From the NCBI GenBank assembly GCA_039707655.1, contig CM077665.1, positions 445,593,531 through 445,657,530 of the forward strand: a stretch of DNA of 64,000 nucleotides, in the 5' to 3' direction. The position numbers and the translations under genes are program-made. The stretch comes from Elymus sibiricus (taxonomy: Eukaryota > Streptophyta > Magnoliopsida > Poales > Poaceae). Shown piece by piece: positions 32,995 to 42,876 of this stretch. The notes beneath the pieces were generated by a model. The model was given only the letters and a program-made list of their open reading frames with translations. It made no database searches and was not told where the DNA came from. The first letter of the stretch is position 1; the number at the start of each line of letters is the position of its first letter.

Positions 32995-34440
32995 TTTTAA
33001 CAAAACCGTTCCTGTAATGTAACCCAGCGCTTGTTCGTTCCGGCAATTGGCAATTTTGCTTCTCTCGGTTAAGTATACTACTACTCCTTGATGTGAAATT
33101 CGCTGTCCTTTTGTTCAAAAGAAAATAAGAAATTCGCTGTCTTCAATCTTCGGATACTAATTCTGTGTAATCTGTTTGCTCTATTTAGCGCTTTGGTATC
33201 CCGAAAAGCGGGCTATTTTAACCAGGGACGGCCCTTTCTAGAACATGTAGGATATCTTTCGGCAGATACGTACACTGCTCGTACGTTGATTCCTCTTGAG
33301 CAACATCCATCGTTGGTGCGCGCCGGTGGCAGGCGCTCGGGACGCAGGGATGTGTCCATGCACGATGAGCGGAGAAAGCGGAGTAAACAAATGCCGTCAG
33401 GTTCTCTGTCTGCCGCTTCCGGAGGCCCAAGGCGTGGTCTCTGCGTATGATTGCTCTTGGCATTTGCCTCTTGGCGCACCGGGCTGGGCAAAGCGCGCGG
33501 CCGGCCGGCATCGACAGCCTGAGTGGAGGGAGACGCGTCAACCGGAGGAGACGGTGGCCGGGTGGTGTGCGTCGGCATAGTGCCCGTGGAGCCCCGGCGG
33601 GATGGGATCGGGTACCACTGCTTCAGTGGTGTAGCTTCGGACGGAGCATCAAGGACGTGTTTGATTGCTCGCATGAAGCCTGATCAGATCCGCATAGCGG
33701 CACAGGATGTATTTAGGTTTTTTGGTTGTCTGGTTTGCATCTGCTTTTCGGGCCGTACGGAACTTAAATCAGGCATGTCCGCGAGGAAACGGCCGAATCG
33801 ACGGTTTTGACGAGTCAGGCTTGCACGAGCCACACGTGCCCGTTCGCTGCACGCCTCGGGAAGCACGGAAGACGGACGAGATTGTCTCTTAACTTTCCTC
33901 TCTCTCTCTTTCCAGTCACCTCCCATTCCCCATTCACACCTCTCTCTCTCTCTCACTGCCCCTTCCAAGACCGGTGAGTGGCCATCCTCTCCAACAGCGG
34001 CATTGACCTCATGGCGACCATCTGCGTGTTGTCTCCTTTATGCAACAGGTTGCGTCCTCTAGTCAATGCGGTGTCGGCCATTCCGCCTCTGCCTCCATAT
34101 CCGGACCTACAGGTCCTAGGTTCGACTGCGGCACCGGAGGGAAGCCCATCGGCTACGACAGCGGCAACGGTGCCCGGAGGTTTTTTTAAGCCTCGTACGA
34201 GGGTTTTCTCGAGGCAGCATGGCACGGCCATGAACGACGACACCCTCTTCCTCTACCTCCCGCGTCACCAGGAGCACCGGCACATCGGCGATGGCCCTAC
34301 GCATGGTTGGGTCATCCTCTTCGGGCGGCCCCTCGTTCCTACCAGGGTTTTCTCCTCGGCCGACCTATGCTCCAACGGCGAACACTCCTAAGTTCCATTG
34401 TTTCCCCTTTGCTCGTAGATGTAGTTTATGGTTTGTGCTT
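32995..34440. other. Intergenic DNA, partly GC-rich, no confident gene
   Basis: Contains CT microsatellites at about 33898-33911 and 33938-33955. A 137-codon open frame (33978-34391) has a plausible exon-like middle but no domain I recognise. It could be a 5' exon related to the B3 pseudogene downstream, but no link is shown. Confidence 0.35.
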
Positions 34441-34744
34441 AGTTAGTACTAGGCATGGATTCGATTCGATTCCAATCGAATCCAATCGATTGTTGTTGAC
34501 TAATCGTGTGGATGGGAACTGCCTCGAGGATGCAAAATTGGTGCTGGTAATAAGTTCAAGCTAGATTCGTGTTGGTACTAAGTTCATGCTAGATTGGTAG
34601 TCAATCGTTGTTGTTGCTAGCTTTGTGCTTGTTGTTCATTGATGCAGCCTAAGTGCTACTGCCACTGATTCGTGTTGTTCGTAGTTAGGGTTTCTGCATG
34701 ATTGTAGTACGTGCATGGTGAGTAGTGTAGGTCAAACCAATGTG

Positions 34745-34905
34745 CATGGTCATATATGTTGTAGGACCAATGTGTTTGCTCGTATATGCAGTAGGAACAA
34801 TATGAATGCACACGATTGTAGGACCAATGTGTTTGCTCATATGAATGCATGCATACGTTGTATGAATGGTCATATACATTGTAGCACCAATGTGTTTGCT
34901 CATAT
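34745..34905. repeat. Short tandem repeat, unit about 27-50 bp
   Basis: Three to four copies of ttgtag(g/c)accaatgtgtttgctc followed by (a/g)tat, separated by variable atgaatg-rich linkers. Just after it, 34970-35090 holds two copies of tatgtttagatcatagcact. Confidence 0.7.
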
Positions 34906-35366
34906 TTGATCCCATTTTCGGCGCTTCTGAACATAGCACTTGTGCATGCCGCCAAATGTGGAAGTGCCACTGATTAGTGGCACTTGCCAAACATGCAGTG
35001 CTATGTTTAGATCATAGCACTAATGATTGGTGACTGCCACTGACCAGTGACACTTGCACTTGGGAAGTGATATGTTTAGATCATAGCACTGTTCGTTTGC
35101 AACTACAAATCATCAGACACAGTTGCCAATGATCTGATCATGCCCTGTTACTAACACACGTCATCATACTTGTTAAGTTCGTGAAAATGAACTGGGACGT
35201 GGCCAGTGAAGGAGTGTAGGTGGTGGCTGGCGTAGAGGACCTGATCCCGATGAGCTGGTGGTTGAAGATGGTGAACCTCCCTGGCAGGGTCGCTGCCATG
35301 AGCGAGTCGCAAGCTGTTGGACATAGGCCGAGGATCAGCCACGAAGAGGGGGCATGAGAGCCGCTA

Positions 35367-35723
35367 TGCTTCTATGTCCGGATCAAGGACATGGATGATA
35401 TCTCCATGCTCATCATCCCGCCTAAGTTCAAGGCGGTGATGAAGCAGTGGTTGGTGATAAAACCTCCTCGCGTCGTCAAACTCTTGGCGAATAAGTGGTG
35501 TGAGTTCTGGGTTCAGGTCTAGACCTTCGAGGACTAGATGGTCCTTGGTAGGGGCTGGCAGTACTTTTGTCGTTGCCACAGGATCGTCCCCGGTGACTTC
35601 CTCGTCCCGCGGATCTCTGGGCTTGGCCTGAAGGTGCGGCTCTACAACCATAACAACTCCATAATGTGTATGCTCTGCTGCAACATGCACAACTGCATCG
35701 GCAACATCGGTCTCGCCCTTTAG
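35367..35723 (+). pseudogene. B3-domain transcription factor pseudogene
   Basis: One frame of 119 codons reads CFYVRIKDMDDISMLIIPPK, then KAVMKQWLVIKPP, WCEFWVQV, GWQYFCRCHRIVPGDFLV and GLKVRLYNHNN, the strand-helix pattern of plant B3 DNA-binding domains (IPPKF, W.V, GW..F...H.I..GDFLV). Two in-frame TAG codons (35520-35522, 35535-35537) interrupt it and it ends at TAG 35721. There are no frameshifts. Related sequence may extend upstream to about 35170 (FVKMNWDVASEG...). A REM-type B3 origin is plausible; the copy is non-functional. Confidence 0.68.
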
Positions 35724-36359
35724 ATCGCAGTTAGTATGAACTAGTTAGTATGGGGGTATTTAGTATGAACTTGATAGTGGTGATGGTCTGAACTTCTGTT
35801 GCGGAACTGCCCATAATTTGCCCAGGGATCGGCGCCCTCGTGTCAAACAAGGGCATGGGATGCCCCTCCCGTCTTAAAACTTTTATCCATATGCACAGTT
35901 GGTGCGGATGCTCGATCAAATGCTTCAGTAGTGGGGAAGAAACAATACGATTATACAACTATTGACGCTGGCACAGTGGCACTGTACTATTTCAATCCAA
36001 TTTCATAAAAAATAAGGATCCTAATATATGGTGCCCGTCAACCAGGGGAGGGACTCCAGTGAACTACTTCATTCGCTCGGGAGAGCAGCTCCTAGTGAAC
36101 GATGAAACCATCCTCGATCGATCGCTAGAAAGAGGCCCCGGGGTGAACCCCCATTGGGCTAGAGGGTTTTAACTTCTTTTTTTTGAAAAATGCCATCAAT
36201 ACAAAACGATCCTAAATTGCCATGTTCTAACTTATGAAAAAAATTCCATGCTACTTTATAAAAAAATCATCTCTCTAATTTTATAAAATATACAAATGAG
36301 TATGATTGAAAAAAAGTGTATGAACTACAAAAAACAAAAGCATGTTAAAACTTTAAAAT
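35724..36359. other. Intergenic DNA, no gene seen
   Basis: Ordinary composition becoming A-rich from 36170, where the first isolated gccat motifs of the following minisatellite appear. Confidence 0.5.
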
Positions 36360-37066
36360 TGCCACTCTCAGGATGAAAATGCCATCAACATAAAAGTGCC
36401 ATGTGAACACAAAAGAAAGAAAAAATGTCATGATAAAAAAGTGCCATCTCTTAATAAACAAAAAAATGATATCTAAAAAAACAAAATGCCATCTCTTAAA
36501 TAGAAAATACCATCTCTTAATACAAAACTGCTATCCTTTAATTTTGTAATTCAATCTCTAAATAATAAAAACTGCCATCTCTTAATAATGAAAAATGCCA
36601 TCTCTTAAATAAAAATGTCATCACTTAATATAAAAATGCCAACACTTAATAAAAAATGATATCTCTTACATAATTAAAAATGCCATCTCTTAATAATGAA
36701 AAACGCCATCTCTTAATATAAAAATGCCATTTCTTAATAAAAATGCAATCTCTTAATTTTAACGTGCCATCTCTTAAATAAAAAAAATATCATTTCTTGA
36801 TAATGAAAAATACCATATCTTAATGTAAAAATGCATCTCTTAAATAAAAATGTCATCTCTTAATATAAAAATACCATCTCTTAATATGAAAATGTCATCT
36901 CTTAATAATTTAAAGTGCCACCCCTTAATATAAAAATGTCGTCTATTAATATAAAAACGCCATATCTTAGTAAAAAATGACATCTCATATAAATAAATAA
37001 AAATGCCATCTCTTAATAAAAAATACCATCTCTTGTAATAAATAAAAATTGCCATATAACATACTT
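36360..37066. repeat. AT-rich minisatellite, unit about 20 bp (atgccatctcttaataaaa)
   Basis: About 30 degenerate units of atgccatctcttaata(t/a)aaa fill 700 bp, with unit length varying from 17 to 25 bp. No flanking TIRs. The unit gccatctctta is always in the same orientation. Confidence 0.88.
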
Positions 37067-37686
37067 TGAAAATTTATAGACTGACATGTTATTTTTTTCC
37101 TAGGGAAAATGCTATCTCGTGAAAGGGGGGGGGGGGGTGGGCTTCGAACACAGGTGGCCCAAGCAAAGGGTTGTGTTGCTTGCCAATTCATGCAAACAAA
37201 TCCAACTAGAGATAGGGGGTCCCTACAAAACCTCTCCTAGATGACAGTCGCCAGTTAACGTTTCCCAAAAATAATAACTCTATGCATCTCTTGGAGGCCC
37301 ACCTGGCCCGTGGCAGCAAAGGCGGGAAAACAAACATGCTAGTGTGGCCCGCATCCGCCTTCCTACATGCCCAGGGGGCACTACATAAGAGGAGATTGAG
37401 GATCTAATACCTATGTTTTTTCTAAGTTAAAAAAAAGTTAATTGCACTTGAGGTCCTAAAAGTTTCATCGGGTTGTCACTTTAGTCCTAATTCTTTTAAA
37501 ATGCACCTTTAGGTCCTAATTCTTTGGTAAGTGGTTCACCCGAACTCCTTTTTTCACGAGTGCTCGCTGACTTACCCGCATGGCACGTTGACCCATGCCA
37601 TGTCGATAGAGGGCCCAACCGATTGGCGAGAAAAATACATTGGAGGTCCTAAAAGTTTCTAGGCACTGTCACCTTAGTCCTACTTC
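37067..37686. other. Intergenic DNA left of the CACTA element
   Basis: Holds a run of 13 G (37125-37137) and two direct copies of gaggtcctaaaagttt (37452 and 37646), the second just before the CACTA terminus. No coding signal. Confidence 0.5.
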
Positions 37687-38178
37687 CACTACTAGGGAAA
37701 ATCCTAGCAGTAGCGCAGGTCAAAGGCCTAGTAGTAGCACGGGTAGCCGCGCTACTGCTACGGCGCTACAGCTAACTTTTACGAGTAGCGCTTGTTGGCC
37801 CGCGCTACTGCTATATATAGGTAGCAGTAGCGCGTGTTATGAGACCGTGCTGCTGATAATAGCTGCAATGCCTCAATTTAAAGCGCGCTACTGATAAGAA
37901 CGCGTTGCTGCTAAAAACTTACCCCGCGCTACTGTTATTAGTTTCTGAATTTTTTTCTGCTGCACATTTCCTTTGCATTTGTACAGGTTTTATACAATAG
38001 TCTCTAGCATATCATACACATACAAATCTAATCATATCATACACATACAAATAGTCTCATAAAATCATGTCATCATCATAATCATCATCCAACACAAATG
38101 ATGTCTCTCGTCATCATCTCGAAATAGCGATACAAGTTATGACATGTCTCGAATACTTGCAACTACATCGTCATCCAT

Positions 38179-38430
38179 CTAAACAATGATGTAGAAGGGA
38201 AGAGCTATCACTATGAGTGAGAGCGGAACTATGCAGTACATGAGGCGGCGTTTCTGATTCCTCTCTCGCGCTAGCGTGAACCTCAAGTAACTAGCTTATG
38301 CTTCTTGTCTCCTATTGAACCCTTTATGGCTGGCGCCCGAGAACCCATCCACTTGAGCCCGACACTCGGGCCACTCGTCGTACACTCCCGGAACCTTCCC
38401 TATGTACACGACATAGCACTTCTTCGCCAT
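38179..38430 (-). pseudogene. CACTA-borne small protein: RNase H1 N-terminal-like domain plus membrane anchor
   Basis: ATG at 38430 gives MAKKCYVVYIGKVPGVYDEW, then PECRAQVDGFSGASHKGF, the pattern of the RNase H1 N-terminal/viroplasmin domain (binds RNA-DNA hybrid or dsRNA). The frame continues to 38179 with a basic segment (RERNQKRR) and a hydrophobic C-terminal helix (YCIVPLSLIVIALPFYIIV) that looks membrane-spanning. One in-frame TAA at 38298-38296 interrupts it. It lies 250 bp inside the subterminal repeats, downstream of the main CACTA gene on the same strand. Similar ORFs occur in other Triticeae CACTA elements, from memory. Confidence 0.7.
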
Positions 38431-38886
38431 CAAGGATCCCTGTACCTGTTAGAGATGCATCTTCATCAAGGGAATCAACAAAAATATGCAACATAATATA
38501 ATTGAGCAACACAGAAAGAAAGGTGTTAGCAAATAGATGCAACATATAGTAAACATAATTAATCAACACAGTTTCATCGTACCCAAACTAATTAACTAGA
38601 GGTACGCACGTCATCGTGTACCCAAACTAACAAACTAGCGTTACGCAAGTTCGGAAGGGACCGTTGACATCACAAAGTTTCATTGCTACATAAAGTACCA
38701 GTTCAACCAACACATCATCATCATCAACATCGTCAATCATTACTGGAAGTTCCATCCATCCAGATCATCGAGGATGCACCCTAGCTTCTTGAATGGCGTG
38801 AGGTCCTGACATTGCAAGCCTATGCGAGTTCGGACGCCAGCTCGCGATATAGGGCCGTGGTGGAACAACCCCTTCTCTTCGACGAC

Positions 38887-39671
38887 TTATTTCATGATGA
38901 TCATTGCAATGTCCCTCTGGATGCGAAAGAAGTCATCTCTGAGTTTATAATCCGGTTCTTCTCCTAAGGATTCTGCCCATTTTCGGATATGATCATCGTT
39001 TCTGGTCATCATGCAAAGTTGTTGGTGATCCCTTCTGAACTCCATCATGAGATGGATGAGGTAGAATCCACCGTTATGGCTTGATGTCGGTTGATGCATG
39101 CAACAGAAGGTAGTTTTATGCGAGAAACCCGGCCTGTTTTTCCTTTGTTTCCTTATCTTGAGGTGGCCACCCCTCATGCTGAAGCCGTGGTGAGCATCAT
39201 CCAGAATATCCATTATGTGGGTGTAGTCCTTCTTCTCGTAGTTTCTGGACGCGTCGAAATACACTGCGTAGGAGACTCGTGGGAAAAGAACGATAAGGAC
39301 GGCGCGCCCGTTGCTGCAGGAAAAAGAAAACACCTCAAATTATTCTCCATATGAGTGAGAAGGAATGGTTGAAATGTATGAAAGAGTTGTCCGTCAATGA
39401 CTTACATTGGATGATAAGGCAGGAGAACCGTTTCCTTGTCCTTATTCATTATCATGAAGTTTTGGATGTAGTCCCTAGCAGTTTTACACTCAAAGTCGCC
39501 GAGACTCATGAAGGACTCGTGCATGTAGTATGGATCCAGCACACAGATTTGCGAGATTTGTTCTCTCCTGATGGCTAAGCTCATATGTAGCGCAAAAAGG
39601 CGGACGATTGTAAAATCGAGCCGCCTCGTGAGAAACATCTCAAAGATATAATCAAACCAAAGGAAGAACAA
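38887..39671 (-). pseudogene. CACTA Ulp1/C48-peptidase-like C-terminal half
   Basis: Minus strand from 39671: LWFDYIFEMFLTRRLDFTIV, ICVLDPYYMHESFMSLGDFE, NKDKETVLLPYHPM to about 39402, then an intron-like or broken stretch and YFDASRNYEKKDYTHIMDIL, DDAHHGFSMRGGHLKIRKQR, CCMHQPTSSHNGGFYLIHLM and a terminal KWAESLGEEPDYKLRDDFFR, stop at 38887. This is the Ulp1-like cysteine-protease fold found in many plant CACTA and MULE elements. The nucleophile Cys expected before GFY is Gly (SHNGGFY), so peptidase activity is unlikely. The 5' part continues at 55421-55600 beyond Gypsy A. Confidence 0.7.
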
Positions 39672-40095
39672 TGTCGGTTCTGAATCCGGCATACCTCGCG
39701 GTAGGGGTCCTAAGCTAGGCATCTTGGAGCGATGGTAACATGGACACCGGATTTTACCCAGGTTCGGGCTCTCTCAAGGAGATAATACCCTACATCCTGC
39801 TTTTGATTGTATTCATATGGGGGATAGTACATAGTACAGGTATCTACCACGAGGTTGTTGTAATGAATCTAAGATTGAGGTTGTCTATCGACTAGCCTGG
39901 CCTCGGTTTATATAATGCACCGCAGGCCTAGGGTTTAGAGGAGTCCTTGTCTTGTGCGCCAAGTCTTGTGGAATCTTCCTCGTATGCATCATGGGCTATC
40001 CAACCAGGCCCATTAGTGAACCGTCCTTGGGTCCTCGGCCCGACCCACTAGTCGGGAGACGATGCGGTGAGTACCCCTAGTCCAGGACACCATCA
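39672..40095 (-). mobile_element. 3' LTR of Gypsy A
   Basis: Minus strand starts TGATGGTGTCCTGGACTAGG and ends GAACCGACA. TATA box (minus tatataaa) at 39907-39914. Nearly identical to 54998-55420. Confidence 0.9.
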
Positions 40096-42876
40096 GTAGC
40101 CCCCTGAACCGGTCTTCAAGTTGGGGACGCTCCTCGGTTCTTCCGAACCGTTCTTCGTCTTCAGCCGTCGGTCTTGAAAACTGGTTCAACAAATCTTCCC
40201 ATCTCCGATCTTGAGGATCACCGAGGTGTATACGAAGATTTCTTACGTCGGGCATCCGAGGAGCCCCTTTAGTTTCTTGGCCTTTATCAATGCCTTATTA
40301 TTTTTACGCCACATCTCAGGTTCGGAGTGTTTCCTGTGCGGTGGTGTCCTCTTATCGCCGAGCTCCAATGCCAGACTGTATCCGAGGTATTTTTTTAGCC
40401 AAGCTCCAACGCTGGTCTGTGTCTGAGGTATCTTTTTGTAGCTGAGCTCCAATGCCGAACTGTATCTGAGGTGTCCTCTTGCATCCGAACTCCAACGCTG
40501 GTCGGCATCCGAGGTGTCCTCTTGCGTCCGAGCTCCAACGCCGGACTGCATCCGAGCTCCAACGTCGGACTGCTTCCGAGGTGGCGCACCACCTCGGCCG
40601 TGGGCTGATTTTTTGTGGATTGGTGCAACTTATTCTGTTCCGAGATGCATAGCGAGTAGCCCCCGAGACTTGGGTCGATTTGCAAAATCGTCATGAGGAT
40701 CAACTCCTTGCTCGGCAGCATACTTTAGGAATAGAAACGCGGTGTGTTGTAGCCCCTGAGACTCAGGTTGGGAGCGGTCGACCGGCCTGAGGATCGAATC
40801 TCCTCGGAAACCGTATTGCACTTTGAATTTGCTGCATTGAATAGGCAATGCAGTAGCCCCTGAGCCTTAATTTTGGCATGGGTGGTCGAATTAAGGATCG
40901 ATATTTGTTTGACACAAACCTTGTTACGTTTGACACGATTTATGTGTAATGATTCTATGTATCCAAGTACTTTACATCATTAATGCTCGGATCCGCATTA
41001 TACAAGACTTTGTTGACTGACCATCGGCTTCAACCTCCTCGGCCAGTAGCCGACAAGTGTTTGTCCTACTTTATAAAGCTTTTATAAGGGCAAAGATTTA
41101 TGGCAAACAAGGCAATCTGGCCATACGGTTTTATAAACAAAGGTACGCGGAGAGATATGTTATATTACTATTTAACGTAAGAAACATCCTCTGGGAAAAA
41201 AGTTCATTTATAAGTTCCTTTTCCCAGGATATCATGTTGACCATGATCGTGAAACCTCAACTCCGATCAATGTGGGAGGAGAATATTGAGGATTTAGTTT
41301 GGGGAATGTTCCCGAACTCTGTGGTCTTTAATGAACCAAAATTTTCACTTTTGTAGTTGCCGACCAATTATATTCTTAAGATGGCTAGCTTTTGGCTTCA
41401 CCCAGTCTGAGGTACTAACCCGGATGACCCGGAAGTAACAATCACAAAGGTGCTCCCTTTACCCCTTAGCCGAACAATCGGGAACGTAGGGGGTAAGCAC
41501 AGGAGCCAGGAAACCCAACTTGGCAAAAATCTTAAGTCAAATTGATGCATATTTATGGCCTTATAACGATAATTATGGAAGACAGCGCTCGTATATTGAA
41601 TACAAATGCTGATAATATGTTGGGCGCTCCAGGAGTTCTGATGTAACCATGCCGAGGTTCCCCAAGGAGCCCTTGGTATGGTTTATTTTGACTCCATTGC
41701 GACTGTTTATAATCTAAAAGTGGCCCATCGTCGGCTTCCACCCCTTTGTAGATACTACGCAGGGTGTTTCCATACTAACAAGACAACCCTTAGCTGACGT
41801 CTCGGTTCCCGGAGGCGATTGTGTTAGTGGAAACGAGGCAATCAGATATTCAGGCTTTATAACTTTCCCTTAGTCATATGAGCATATGTTTGTGGGTAAC
41901 TTAATAACCCCCGGTATACATCGACTCCTCGGATCATTCGAGGTCGAACCACCCACAACTTGGCCTTTTCAAGAAAGAGAGGCCCTTCGTTTTACTCGGA
42001 TAACCTCAATGGGCTATATTTGGTTTAACACCGGCTGCGGTTCGCTGACCGATTTACGCTTGTTGTGACAGTCAGCTTTCAGCTTTCTCCAACTGAGGCA
42101 CTTAACCAGTTAAACCAGAAGTGACAATCGCAGTGGTTCTCCCTTTACCCCTTAGCCGAACAAAGCGAAAACGTAAGGGGTAAGCACAGGAGTCGGGCAA
42201 TCCAGCTATTGACCAAAGACACAACTCGAAATCAATGCATATAAGTGCAAAATGCCGAGGACGTTTTGCCGAGGACTCCATGGAGTACCTCGGCTTTTGG
42301 TGGGTTCGACGCTAGTCGCAGGACCCCGTTAATACTGACGATACTTGAAATGCGCCTGGCGTTGTACTGCGAGAGTTATGCTCAGAAAAAACAAAAAACT
42401 TACGCAAAAACTTTATGTTTAAATAGAATCAAGTTTTTATCGTGCCAACCCGAAATTGGTCTTAAAATTAATATTTGCTTCGGTCGTGCTTTAACATGAT
42501 ACATCCGATCTTCGGACTTCAAGCGGGTCAGCCTTTGGCTTCAACCTCCATATCCCGAAGGCGGATTGTTTCTTTGAGGCCTGTTTAGCGACTAAACTCG
42601 AGCGACTTTAGAAAGAAACCAGGCTATCCGGCTATTGACCACACACTAGTGTCGAAAAAGGAGTAGCAGAAAAAAGACTTTGCAACGACTAAGAAGAAAA
42701 CATTTTTATAAAACGGTTCATTAAGAGCCCCCAGTTAACTTTTGGGAAAAGAAAGTTGTTTTGAACAAACAAAGTTTTTGACAAATAGTTTTTTCTTCTA
42801 ACAAAAAATATAATGTTTGGTCGAACCGAACATAAATTAAAAAATGAAAAAAATGAGATGAAAGCGACTTAGCTGG
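40096..42876 (-). other. Gypsy A internal region, 3' side, non-coding
   Basis: No reading frame with gag/pol similarity. It holds polypurine-like repeats (gtagccccc(t/g)gag at 40096, 40655, 40749, 40853), a 45-bp tandem array (40340-40580) and an older duplication: 41407-41560 and 42093-42250 share ccctttaccccttagccgaa and ggggtaagcacaggag, about 690 bp apart. Confidence 0.6.
40340..40580. repeat. Tandem repeat of about 45-50 bp in Gypsy A
   Basis: Five copies of gagctccaa(t/c)gc(c/t)g, then gac/ctgt(a/c)tc(c/t)gaggt, then (g/a)tcctcttgc, grading into single cgagctccaacg units near 40555. Non-coding. Confidence 0.8.

Noticed and set aside
33978..34391. 137-codon plus-strand open frame as a real gene
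   Set aside because: No domain, no clear promoter or homology; both strands are open. Left as possible exon-like sequence only.
37140..37190. tRNA gene on the minus strand (tgttcgaagcc resembles a B box)
   Set aside because: The supposed A box matches poorly and no cloverleaf can be formed.
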